A stretch of 64,000 bases of DNA from Devosia sp. 66-22 (GTDB lineage Bacteria; Pseudomonadota; Alphaproteobacteria; Rhizobiales; Devosiaceae): NCBI GenBank assembly GCA_001899065.1, contig MKUZ01000030.1:79521-143520 (forward strand). The letters are read 5' to 3'. Each line of letters begins with the position of its first letter. Positions within the stretch are counted from its first letter, which is position 1. The notes under the pieces were generated by a model. It made no database searches. It was not told the DNA's origin and saw only the letters and a list, made by a program, of their open reading frames with translations. Below, piece by piece: positions 1 to 8,085 of the stretch. Both the position numbers and the translations under genes were made by a program.

Positions 1-30
1 CGCTTCCGCGATCGGGTGCGCTGGCTGTGA
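1..30 (+). CDS. C-terminal tail of an upstream gene (cut by window edge)
   Basis: The frame ending at the TGA at 28-30 is open from base 1 and reads RFRDRVRWL before the stop. The stop overlaps the GTG start of nagA in a GTGA arrangement, the same translational-coupling style used by most neighbouring genes. Nothing can be said about the product from nine residues; an upstream gene of the same operon is inferred. Confidence 0.4.
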   Translation, partial: RFRDRVRWL

Positions 31-1175
31 GCATGGCGCGCACCCTCGCTGGCCGTGACCCGGCAACGGGCGAGGGGATCACCATTACCATTGCCGACGG
101 GCGCATCGCCGGCGTCGCGCCCAGCCGCGAGGCCGGCGATCTGTGGCTGTCGCCCGGCCTCGTCGACCTTCAGGTCAACGGCTATGCCGGCCTCGACCTC
201 AATGCCGAGGGGCTGGATCCGGTCACCGTCGTCGCCCTGGGCGAACGCCTCGCCCGCGCCGGTATCACCACCTTTGCGCCCACCCTGATCACAGCCTCCG
301 AAGCCGCCATCGTCGCGGCCCTGCGCGCCATCGCCGCCGCCCGCCGACAGTCGCCCCTGCTGCGCGAGATGGTGCCGTTCATTCACGTCGAAGGGCCCTC
401 CATCAGTCCCGAGGATGGCCCGCGCGGGGCCCATCCGGCCGCCCATGTCCGGCCGCCGAGCCTTGATGAGTTCCGCCGCTGGCAGGGTGCCGCCGAAGGG
501 CTGGTCGGCCTCGTAACGCTGAGCCCCGAATGGCCCCAAGCCATCCCCTATGTCGAGGCGCTGGCCCGCGACGGCGTGCTGGTCGCCATCGGCCACACGG
601 CCGCAACGCCGGCGCAGATTCACGCCGCCGCCGCCGCCGGCGCGCGCCTCTCGACGCATCTGGGCAACGGCGCCGCGGCGCTCCTGCCGCGCCATCCCAA
701 TTTCATCTGGGCGCAACTGGCGGACGATCGGCTTACCGCGAGCTTCATCGCCGACGGCCACCATCTGCCGGGCGACACCCTCAAGGCCATGCTGCGCGCC
801 AAGTCGCTCGACCGCGCCATCCTCGTCTCCGACGCCGCCGCGCTCGGCGGCATGCCCGCCGGCCGCTACACCTCGCCCATCGGCGGCGAGGTCGAGGTTG
901 GCGCGGATGGCCGCCTCGGCATCGCCGGTACGTCCTACCTCGCCGGCGCCGGCCATCTGCTCACCCAGAACGTTGCGACCCTGGTCAACGGCGTCGGCCT
1001 GTCCCTGGCCGACGCGCTGCGCCTCGCGACCCGCAATCCCGGCGTCTTCGCCGGCGGCCGCGGCACGCTCGCCGTGGGCGCGCGCGCCGATCTCATCCGT
1101 TTCCGCTTCGCGCCCGGCGACAGCGCCCTCGCGGTAACGGACTGCTTCGTGGCGGGCGAGGAGATCGACCGATGA
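27..1175 (+). CDS. nagA: N-acetylglucosamine-6-phosphate deacetylase
   Basis: 382 aa, the usual NagA length. This cytoplasmic metallo-hydrolase removes acetate from GlcNAc-6-P to give glucosamine-6-P. Visible motifs are SPGLVDLQVNGYAG near residue 42, HVEGP with the metal-ligand Glu at about 122, GHT with His190, THLGNG with His211, and SDAAALGG with the catalytic-type Asp at about 269. The start is GTG at 27, overlapping the previous stop; an ATG lies two codons in, at 33. The stop overlaps the next start (ATGA). Substrates could come from amino-sugar import or from peptidoglycan and chitin recycling encoded elsewhere in the window. The family assignment is firm; the in vivo substrate could be another N-acetyl amino sugar phosphate. 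Confidence 0.93.
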   Translation: MSMARTLAGRDPATGEGITITIADGRIAGVAPSREAGDLWLSPGLVDLQVNGYAGLDLNAEGLDPVTVVALGERLARAGITTFAPTLITASEAAIVAALRAIAAARRQSPLLREMVPFIHVEGPSISPEDGPRGAHPAAHVRPPSLDEFRRWQGAAEGLVGLVTLSPEWPQAIPYVEALARDGVLVAIGHTAATPAQIHAAAAAGARLSTHLGNGAAALLPRHPNFIWAQLADDRLTASFIADGHHLPGDTLKAMLRAKSLDRAILVSDAAALGGMPAGRYTSPIGGEVEVGADGRLGIAGTSYLAGAGHLLTQNVATLVNGVGLSLADALRLATRNPGVFAGGRGTLAVGARADLIRFRFAPGDSALAVTDCFVAGEEIDR

Positions 1176-2428
1176 AGGCCGGTGTTGCCGTCGTCGATAT
1201 CACCCCGCCGCCCGGCCTTCTGATGTCGGGCTTCGCGGCGCGTACCGAGCCCTCCGTTGGTGCCCACGATCCGCTCACCGTGCGGGCGCTCGTCGTCGGC
1301 GACACCGCACTCGTCACGGTCGACGTCGTCGGCCTGCACGAGGAGATGGTGGCGCGCATCCGTGCCCGCACCGAGCTGCCCGACGCCAATGTGGTCGTCG
1401 CGGCCATTCACACCCATGGCGCGCCGATCTCGCAGGTCGGCCGTCTCGGCGACGCACCCGATCCGGCCTTCCTCCGGGCCATCGAGGACGGGTGCGTCGC
1501 GGCTATTGCAGAGGCCCGCGCCAATGTCCGGGCCGCCACGATCTCTGCCGGCATGGGCGCCGATCCCGACGTGGCGCGCAACCGTCGCCATGCCGACGGT
1601 CCGCTCGACCGCGCGCTGCCGGTGCTGCGCTTCCGCGACGCGGCGGGGCAGGTGTTCGCGGTGCTCGTCTCCTACGCCTGCCACCCCGTGGTGCTCGCTG
1701 CCGACAACCGCCTGCTCACCGCCGACTACGTGCACTACGTGCGCGAGGCGGTCGAAGCGGCCCATCCGGGCGCCGTCGCCGTCTTCGCCACCGGCTGCTG
1801 CGGCGACGTCAACACCGGCCATTCCGCGCATGCCTCATGGACGCTCGCCGCCAATGCCACGCGCAGCTTCGACACCGCCGAGCGGCTGGGCCGCCGCATC
1901 GGCGTTGCCGCGCTCGCGGCGGGCGAAGCGCCCGTCGCCCCGGGGGTTGCGGCGCTCGCCGCCGATGTCGTGCTCCGCCTGACGCGCCTCGAGCAGGAGC
2001 CGCTGCCCGTTCTTGCCGGCCGCTGGCGCGCCGAGCGCGACGACGCCGATCCCGTGCGCCGTACAGTGCTCGATGCATGGATCGGCTGGGCCGACAGATA
2101 CTCCAACGCGCCGGCCGGGAGCTGGACCGGCCGCGTCTCGGTCTTCGACTGGGGCGGCGTGCCGATCGTGGCGCTGCCCGGCGAAATCTTCGCCGAGACG
2201 GGCCTGCTCATCCGCGAAGCGATCGGCGACCGGCCCGCCTTCATCATCTCCTACGCCAATGGCACGCCCGGCTACATTCCGCCGGCCAGCGAGTTCCGCC
2301 ATGGCGGCTACGAAGTCGACGAAGCGCATCGCTTCATCGGCATGCCCGGCACGTTCGCGCCGGGTTCGGCCGAGAGTCTGGCAGGAGCGGCGCAGGCGCT
2401 GCTCGGCATTGCCGGGCTCAACCGATGA
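1172..2428 (+). CDS. Neutral/alkaline ceramidase-like hydrolase
   Basis: 418 aa with the start ATG at 1172 overlapping the nagA stop by four bases. The N-terminal block VAVVDITPPPG, the HTHGAP motif (about residues 75-80), SYACHPVVL (about 167-175) and the GCCGDVNTG segment match the zinc amidase domain of neutral ceramidases. It lacks the secreted and C-terminal parts of true ceramidases and has no signal peptide, so it should act in the cytoplasm. Such short homologues occur in sugar-utilisation operons with no proven substrate. Tight coupling to nagA suggests an amide of an amino-sugar or a sugar lactone rather than ceramide; that is inference. Confidence 0.75.
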   Translation: MKAGVAVVDITPPPGLLMSGFAARTEPSVGAHDPLTVRALVVGDTALVTVDVVGLHEEMVARIRARTELPDANVVVAAIHTHGAPISQVGRLGDAPDPAFLRAIEDGCVAAIAEARANVRAATISAGMGADPDVARNRRHADGPLDRALPVLRFRDAAGQVFAVLVSYACHPVVLAADNRLLTADYVHYVREAVEAAHPGAVAVFATGCCGDVNTGHSAHASWTLAANATRSFDTAERLGRRIGVAALAAGEAPVAPGVAALAADVVLRLTRLEQEPLPVLAGRWRAERDDADPVRRTVLDAWIGWADRYSNAPAGSWTGRVSVFDWGGVPIVALPGEIFAETGLLIREAIGDRPAFIISYANGTPGYIPPASEFRHGGYEVDEAHRFIGMPGTFAPGSAESLAGAAQALLGIAGLNR

Positions 2429-2456
2429 GACGAGGGGGTAGCCGGCGGCGGCGCAC

Positions 2457-2476
2457 TTGACACCGCAACCGGTTGC
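2457..2476 (+). promoter_or_regulatory. Promoter -35 with overlapping LacI-type operator
   Basis: A perfect TTGACA lies at 2457-2462, immediately followed by the perfect 12-bp palindrome GCAACCGGTTGC at 2465-2476. A CG-centred palindrome of this form is typical of LacI-family operators, and its position between -35 and -10 suits repression of the ABC operon starting at 2534. No clean -10 is visible; CATAAC at 2476-2481 is too close, so the exact start is uncertain. The cognate regulator is not adjacent inside the window. Confidence 0.55.
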
Positions 2477-2533
2477 ATAACACAGTCGCGTGCCGGCTCG
2501 AAACGGCAGGCGGCCAACACAGAGGGAAGAACG

Positions 2534-3838
2534 ATGACTGCTCATCACCATATATCCGCACTCTCCAAAACCGGCCGCGCGCTGCTGGTCGGCACGGTGT
2601 TCGGTGTCAGCCTTGCGTCGGCGGCCGCGGCCGTCGAGATCACCGTGTGGAGCGGCTATCCAGAGATGGTGCCGTTCTACGAACACGTCGCCGAAGGCAT
2701 GAAGGCCGACCATCCGGATCTGACCGTCCGCGTCGAGGCCATCGCCCTGCGCGAGCACGAAAAGCGCATCGCGCTCGGCCTGACTTCGGGCGAGGCGGCC
2801 GAGGTCATCGAACTCGCCAAGTCGACCGCGACCCGTTACCTCGAGAACGAGCTCTTCGACAAAGCTCCCGACAACATCGCCGCCTTCGTCTCCGATCCGG
2901 CGAACTTCGGCGAGTTCTTCCGTGACTCGGCGAGCTATGGCGGCGCCGTCTACGGCGTGCCGCTGTTCCGCGGCCAGAGCGCGCTCTACTACAACACCAA
3001 GATGTTCGAAGCGGCCGGCCTCACCGAACCGCCCAGGACCATGGCCGACTTCACCACCTATGCCGAGAAGCTGACCCAGCGCGACGGCAACGGCAATCCG
3101 ACCGTTTCGGGCTGGAGCATGCGCCTGTCGGGCGGCGGCGCGGGCATTGCCGAAAAGTTCTGGATCAACATGTTCCAGTACGGCGAGAGCCTCGTCGAGC
3201 AGTCGGCCGACGGCAAGTGGCGCTCCAGCTTCGCCAACGATGCGGGCCTCGCCGCGCTCAAGCAGTACATCGAGAACGTGCACGGCCTGAAGACCGTCAC
3301 CGTCGAGATGCCGGCCGACGCCGAAGCCTTCGAGCGCGAGCAGACGGCCATGTTCATCCGTGAGAGCTGGGTGATCGGCGATATCGCCGCCAAGGCCCCC
3401 GGCCTGCAATATGCCACCTCCACCCTGCCCACCGGTTCGATCGTCGCTCCGGTGACGCTGTGGGTCACCGGCGAGGGCGCCGAGGCCGAGGCCGCCTGGG
3501 CCTTCGCCGAAGCCGCCAACACGCCCGACAATCTGCTGTGGATGCTGGACAATGTCGGCTGGCTGCCCAACCGGCTCGGGCTCGACTATTCGGGCATCCT
3601 CGCCAACAAGCCGGCCTTCGGCGCGTTCGTGAACTACCCCGAAAGCTACAAGTTCTTCAGCCTGCCCAATATCGGGCCGGTCGAGGAAATCCTGACGCGC
3701 ACCGCCGACCGCCTGACTCAGGCCTTCGGCAACCCCTCGCTCGCCGGCAACGACGCGGGCATCATGGACGTGCTCGTCGCCATGCAGGATGAGATCAACG
3801 GCCTGCTCGACCGCGAAGGTCTGCTGGCCGCCGAGTAA
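2534..3838 (+). CDS. Sugar ABC transporter substrate-binding protein (family 1, CUT1)
   Basis: 434 aa. A Sec signal peptide of about 35 residues (hydrophobic run around residues 17-33, AAA-type cleavage site) precedes the mature start EITVWSGYPEM, typical of MalE-like family-1 binding proteins. It should bind a sugar in the periplasm and deliver it to the two permeases downstream. Start ATG 2534 follows GAGGGAAGAACG. The gene is followed by a strong stem-loop before the permeases. Ligand unknown; the linked AGE epimerase and nagA favour an amino-sugar or oligosaccharide. Confidence 0.9.
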   Translation: MTAHHHISALSKTGRALLVGTVFGVSLASAAAAVEITVWSGYPEMVPFYEHVAEGMKADHPDLTVRVEAIALREHEKRIALGLTSGEAAEVIELAKSTATRYLENELFDKAPDNIAAFVSDPANFGEFFRDSASYGGAVYGVPLFRGQSALYYNTKMFEAAGLTEPPRTMADFTTYAEKLTQRDGNGNPTVSGWSMRLSGGGAGIAEKFWINMFQYGESLVEQSADGKWRSSFANDAGLAALKQYIENVHGLKTVTVEMPADAEAFEREQTAMFIRESWVIGDIAAKAPGLQYATSTLPTGSIVAPVTLWVTGEGAEAEAAWAFAEAANTPDNLLWMLDNVGWLPNRLGLDYSGILANKPAFGAFVNYPESYKFFSLPNIGPVEEILTRTADRLTQAFGNPSLAGNDAGIMDVLVAMQDEINGLLDREGLLAAE

Positions 3839-3865
3839 TCGGACCACTGACCGCTATCATCAAGC

Positions 3866-3887
3866 GGGGGACGGCCGTCCGTCCCCC
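3866..3887 (+). promoter_or_regulatory. Stem-loop between SBP and permease genes
   Basis: GGGGGACGG (3866-3874) pairs perfectly with CCGTCCCCC (3879-3887) around a CCGT tetraloop. No T-tract follows, so it is more likely an mRNA-stabilising or processing hairpin that raises SBP level over the permeases than a full terminator. Confidence 0.7.
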
Positions 3888-3907
3888 GACACAAGGAGAG
3901 GATCTCC

Positions 3908-4798
3908 ATGCTGCGACGCAAGCGATGGCTCTTCGCGCTCATGGCCATCCTGCCCACCCTCGCGATCTTCGCCTGGGTCCGCGTCTATCCCATCTGGGAG
4001 ACGCTGCGCCTGTCCGTCCACAAATGGGATATCCTGTCCAAGAATAAGCCGTTCATCGGCATGGCCAACTTCCAGGAGTTGTTCCGCGACCGGCTGTTCA
4101 TCGAGGCGCTCACCAACACGGCCATCATCGCCTTCGGCGTCCTGCTCGTCACCATCCCGCTGTCGCTGGTGCTGGCGGCACTGATCCACTACCGCTCGAG
4201 ATCGCGTCTCGCCGCGTTCTATGAAACCTCCGTCTTCATTCCGCACGTCGTCTCGCTGGTGCCGGCGGCGATGGCGTGGAAGTGGATCTTCGACGCCAAG
4301 CTCGGCCCGCTCAACGCGCTGCTCACCTTCGTGGGTATCGAGCCGCAGGCGTGGCTGTTCGATCCGGTGCTGTCGATCATCTGCGTCATCGTGCTCTGTT
4401 CGTGGCAGGCGCTCGGCTACGCCGTGCTGATCTATCTCGTGGGGTTCAAGAGCCTGCCCGTCTCGCTCTATGAGGCAGCCAAGCTCGACGGCGCGAGCGG
4501 ACCGCAATCGTTCTGGTTCCTTTCGATCCCCATGCTCAAGCCCATCACTCTCTATGTGTCCGTCGTGACGCTGGTGTCTGGCTTCAATGTCTACGCGCAG
4601 GCCTATGTGCTCGCCTCCGACGCACAGGGAGCGCCCGGCCGCCAGGTTCGCGTGCTTGTGCTCGACATGCTCGAGAACAGCTTCCGCAACTATCGTGTCG
4701 GCTATGCCGCGTCGGAAGCGGTGGTGCTGCTGCTCATCGTGCTGCTGCTCACGCTGGTGCAGTTCGGCCTGTTGCGCGACAAGGGAGGTCGCGCATGA
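3908..4798 (+). CDS. Sugar ABC transporter permease (MalF type)
   Basis: 296 aa integral membrane protein with about six hydrophobic segments, starting at MLRRKRWLFALMAILPTL. The EAA loop is visible as YEAAKLDGASG near residue 190, the contact site for the ATPase. An AAGGAGAGGATC Shine-Dalgarno lies just upstream. It ends with an ATGA overlap into the MalG-type permease. The operon contains no ATPase gene. Confidence 0.92.
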   Translation: MLRRKRWLFALMAILPTLAIFAWVRVYPIWETLRLSVHKWDILSKNKPFIGMANFQELFRDRLFIEALTNTAIIAFGVLLVTIPLSLVLAALIHYRSRSRLAAFYETSVFIPHVVSLVPAAMAWKWIFDAKLGPLNALLTFVGIEPQAWLFDPVLSIICVIVLCSWQALGYAVLIYLVGFKSLPVSLYEAAKLDGASGPQSFWFLSIPMLKPITLYVSVVTLVSGFNVYAQAYVLASDAQGAPGRQVRVLVLDMLENSFRNYRVGYAASEAVVLLLIVLLLTLVQFGLLRDKGGRA

Positions 4799-5649
4799 GC
4801 GATCGCCTCGCCAATCCGGGCCGCCTCCGGCAGATCGTCATCGAACGGCTGATCGACATCGTCCTGCTTGTCTTCGGTTGCCTCATGCTGCTGCCGCTGG
4901 TGTTCCTCGTCTCCAATGGCTTCAAGACGCCGCAGGAGATCCTCGCCTGGCCGCCGACCATCATTCCCGCCAATCCCACGCTCGCCAACTTCCAGGCGGT
5001 GCTGGCCGACACGCCGCTGCTGCGCTGGATCGGCAACAGCCTGCTGTTTGCCGTGCTGTCGAGCCTGTCTATCCTCGCCACCTCTGCCATCGCGGGCTAC
5101 ATCCTCGCCAAGTTCCAGTTCCGCTCGCTCACCGTCGTCTTCATCGTCATCCTCGCCACGGCCATCGTGCCGTTCGAGGTCTACATGATCCCGCTCTACT
5201 TCCAGGCGCAGGCGCTCGGCCTGCTCAACAGCGTGTGGGGCATGCTGCTGGGTTACCTGGTGATGAGCTTCGGCATCTTCCTCATTCGCCAGAACGCCAT
5301 TCACTCGATCCCCGATGAACTGATCGAGGCGGCGCGCATCGACGGGGCAGGGGAGTTCTGGATCTTCCTGCGTATCGTCCTGCCGCTGCTGCGCGGCGCA
5401 CTCGGGGCGCTTGGCGTCCTCGCTTTCTTCCAGGCGTGGACGGCCTTCGCCTGGCCGCTGATCGTCGCCAGCCGTGCCGAGTCCTACACCATCGAGGTCG
5501 GCCTCGCTTTGTTCCAGACCGGCTTCACCGTCGACCTCGGGCGTCTGAGCGCCGCCTCGGCCGTCGTCCTCATCCCCTCGATTACGCTCTTCGTCATCCT
5601 GCGCAAGAACTTCGTCCAGGGCATCGCCAGCACCGGCCTCAAGGAATGA
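4795..5649 (+). CDS. Sugar ABC transporter permease (MalG type)
   Basis: 284 aa, six predicted membrane spans, with EAA-loop sequence IEAARIDGAGEF around residues 178-189 and the family-typical C-terminus VQGIASTGLKE. Forms the heterodimeric channel with the preceding permease. Start ATG overlaps the upstream stop (ATGA) and its own stop overlaps the AGE-epimerase start, so translation is probably coupled through the set. Confidence 0.93.
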   Translation: MSDRLANPGRLRQIVIERLIDIVLLVFGCLMLLPLVFLVSNGFKTPQEILAWPPTIIPANPTLANFQAVLADTPLLRWIGNSLLFAVLSSLSILATSAIAGYILAKFQFRSLTVVFIVILATAIVPFEVYMIPLYFQAQALGLLNSVWGMLLGYLVMSFGIFLIRQNAIHSIPDELIEAARIDGAGEFWIFLRIVLPLLRGALGALGVLAFFQAWTAFAWPLIVASRAESYTIEVGLALFQTGFTVDLGRLSAASAVVLIPSITLFVILRKNFVQGIASTGLKE

Positions 5650-6872
5650 CGATCGATCCGTTCCTGGTCCATGCGCGCCAGACTTACGCCGACGCCAATG
5701 CCGGCACCCTGCGCTGGATGTTGGCCCGCCCGCCCCTGGGCGGCGCCTTCCTCAATACCAAGCAGCACTCGGTGACGCTGCGCGACTATGGTCCGGGTGA
5801 TGGTCACCGCGCTCCCGCCTACACCTATGGTTGGATACAGGGGCGGGGCCTCGAAAGCCTTGCGACCCATGCCGGCTTCTTCGCGCAGGAGGATCCTGCC
5901 CTCGCTGCCGCGCTCGATACGGCAGCCGCACCGCTCTTTGCCAGGCTCGACGCGCTGCTTGCGCGCGATGGGCACGCCTACTTCACCTACGACGCCGCGC
6001 TGAACCCGGTCTATCCGGACGCCGCCGACGTCATTCGGCCCCAGGCCCCGGCGGGAGACATCTACAGCTACGCCGATATCTTCGTCGCCAAGGGTCTGCT
6101 GGCCGCAGGTCATCGTCTCGGCCGCACACTCGACCAGGGGCGCCATCTTGCTGCGCTCGAAGCGATCGTCGCCGCCATCGAAGGTGGCCGCTTCCAGATC
6201 AATGAACGCCTGCCGCTCTCGTACGACGAACTGCGCGCGCAGCTCGACGATTTCGGTCCGCGGATGATCCTGCTCGCCGGTGGCGGCCTGCTGCGCCGCA
6301 TCGGCCTGGGCGCCCATACGGCCTATTGCGACCGCTTCATCGCCCATGTGCTCGACCGGCATCTCGATCCGGCATCGGGCCTGCTGCGCAACGTGCCGGG
6401 GCTCGACCCTTGCAATGTCGGGCACGGCATCGAGTTCGTCGGCTTCGCGCTCGACCATCTGCCTGCCGACGCCGATCCGGCGCTCGTTGCGACGCTCGAG
6501 CGTGTGCTGATCGCCTCCTTCCGCCGCGGCTTCGTCGGCCCCGGCGTGGCGCTCGCCGTTTCCGCCGCAACCGGCGAGGTGTTGAATCCGCTCTGTCCCT
6601 GGTGGTCGCTGCCCGAGACCATTCGCACCGCCGCGCTGTGCTACGCGCGGACCGGCAACCCCGAGGCGCTCGCCGTCTGGAAGGACGCGCACGAAGCCTT
6701 CTTCACACGCTACTGGCGCGGGACGCCGCCTCTCGCCTACCAGACGATGACACGCGACGGTCCGATCGACTACGTGCCGGCCACTCCCGATCTCGATCCC
6801 GGCTATCACACCGGCCTCAGCCTCCTCGCCGCGATCGAGGTTGCCGACACCCTCATCGCGAGGGACGCATGA
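5646..6872 (+). CDS. AGE-family (N-acylglucosamine 2-epimerase-like) isomerase
   Basis: 408 aa from the ATG at 5646, which overlaps the permease stop. The length and the all-helical, histidine-rich pattern fit the (alpha/alpha)6-barrel AGE superfamily. NVGHGIEFVGFALD (around residue 260) resembles the family His-x-x-Glu signature, and PGYHTGLSLL lies near the C-terminus. Members interconvert GlcNAc/ManNAc, mannose/fructose or cellobiose epimers. With nagA upstream and a Gfo/Idh/MocA gene downstream, an N-acyl or neutral hexose epimerase acting just after import is likely, but I cannot separate these specificities. Confidence 0.72.
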   Translation: MTIDPFLVHARQTYADANAGTLRWMLARPPLGGAFLNTKQHSVTLRDYGPGDGHRAPAYTYGWIQGRGLESLATHAGFFAQEDPALAAALDTAAAPLFARLDALLARDGHAYFTYDAALNPVYPDAADVIRPQAPAGDIYSYADIFVAKGLLAAGHRLGRTLDQGRHLAALEAIVAAIEGGRFQINERLPLSYDELRAQLDDFGPRMILLAGGGLLRRIGLGAHTAYCDRFIAHVLDRHLDPASGLLRNVPGLDPCNVGHGIEFVGFALDHLPADADPALVATLERVLIASFRRGFVGPGVALAVSAATGEVLNPLCPWWSLPETIRTAALCYARTGNPEALAVWKDAHEAFFTRYWRGTPPLAYQTMTRDGPIDYVPATPDLDPGYHTGLSLLAAIEVADTLIARDA

Positions 6873-7903
6873 CGCGCACCGGCGTTGCCCTCGTCGGTAC
6901 AGGTATGGTTGCGCGGGCTCACGCCCGCTCGCTGCAGGATCTTGCCGATCGTGTCGACGTCAGGGGCGTCTACTCCCGTGAACCGGAACGTCGTTCCGCC
7001 TTTGCCGCCGAGTTCGGCTTTCCGCCCGCCGCATCGCTCGAAGCGCTGCTCGCCGATCCGGCGGTCGAGATCGTCATCGTCATCACGCCGCCCAATGCGC
7101 GGCTCGACATTGTCGAGGCCGCGGCCCGCGCCGGCAAGCATCTGCTGCTCGAAAAGCCGCTCGAGCGGACAGCCGAGGCCGCGGCCCGCATCGTCCGGCT
7201 TTGCGCCGAGGCTGGCGTCAGGCTCGGTGTCGTGTTTCAGGAGCGGCTGCGACCGCCGGCCGTGGCGCTGCGCGACCTTGTCGTCAGCGGCGAGCTGGGG
7301 GACATCGTCGCCGGCCAGTGCCTCGTTCCCTGGTGGCGCCCGCAATCCTACTACGACGAGCCTGGCCGCGGCACCTATGCGCGCGACGGCGGCGGCGTGC
7401 TCATCACCCAGGCCATCCATAGTCTCGACCTGCTGTGCATGCTCATGGGACCTGTCGCCGAGGTACAGGCCATGGTCGGCACCACCCGGCTCCACCGCAT
7501 GGAGTCCGAGGACAGCGTCTCGGCCGGCATCCGCTTCGCCAGCGGTGCGCTGGGCACCCTCTGGGCCACCACCGCGGCCTATCCGGGCGCTGCCGAGTCC
7601 ATCGGCATCGACTTCGAGCGTGGCGCCGCCCGCCTGAGCGGTGGTGCACTCACCGTGTCGCGCCACGACGGCACTACCCGCACTGTCGGCGCCGGCGACG
7701 GCGAGACCGGAGGCGGCGCCGACCCCATGGCGTTCAGCCATCAGCGACATCGCGCGGTGATCGCCGACTTCGTCGCCGCCGTCCGCGAGAACCGCGATCC
7801 CCTGATCCGTGGCACAGACGCGCTCGAGGTCCAGCTTCTCATCGAAGCCATCGTCGCTTCGAGCCGCGAACGCCGCGCCATAGCGCTCGCCGCCCGCTCG
7901 TAG
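6869..7903 (+). CDS. Gfo/Idh/MocA-family NAD(P)-dependent oxidoreductase
   Basis: 344 aa. The N-terminal Rossmann motif VALVGTGMVARAHA and the family signature EKPLE (around residue 97) are clear; the C-terminal half is the alpha/beta substrate domain. The likely reaction is oxidation or reduction of a sugar or inositol hydroxyl. Start ATG 6869 overlaps the upstream stop (ATGA), making it the last gene of the operon that begins at 2534. Substrate unknown. Confidence 0.9.
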   Translation: MTRTGVALVGTGMVARAHARSLQDLADRVDVRGVYSREPERRSAFAAEFGFPPAASLEALLADPAVEIVIVITPPNARLDIVEAAARAGKHLLLEKPLERTAEAAARIVRLCAEAGVRLGVVFQERLRPPAVALRDLVVSGELGDIVAGQCLVPWWRPQSYYDEPGRGTYARDGGGVLITQAIHSLDLLCMLMGPVAEVQAMVGTTRLHRMESEDSVSAGIRFASGALGTLWATTAAYPGAAESIGIDFERGAARLSGGALTVSRHDGTTRTVGAGDGETGGGADPMAFSHQRHRAVIADFVAAVRENRDPLIRGTDALEVQLLIEAIVASSRERRAIALAARS

Positions 7904-8050
7904 CCAGCACTGTATTCCAGTCGACGTCTGCGCGATCCGCCGGGGCGATCTGACGGGCCGGCTGCGCGCGAGCCGCTGCGAGGACGCGCCCGTTCGACCA
8001 CTTGACGAGGGCCTGGGCCGGTGACACGTTACATCGCAACTACGAAATAG

Positions 8051-8068
8051 ATTCCACAATAATGGAAT
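8051..8068 (+). promoter_or_regulatory. IclR-type operator upstream of the peptide-type SBP
   Basis: ATTCCA (8051-8056) and TGGAAT (8063-8068) form a 6-bp perfect inverted repeat with a 6-nt centre, an arrangement common for IclR-family sites. It ends just before the GAGGGAGA ribosome-binding site of the gene at 8086. An IclR gene closes the same cluster at 16464, so autogenous cluster control is a reasonable inference. Confidence 0.5.
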
Positions 8069-8085
8069 ATGAGGGAGAACACACA

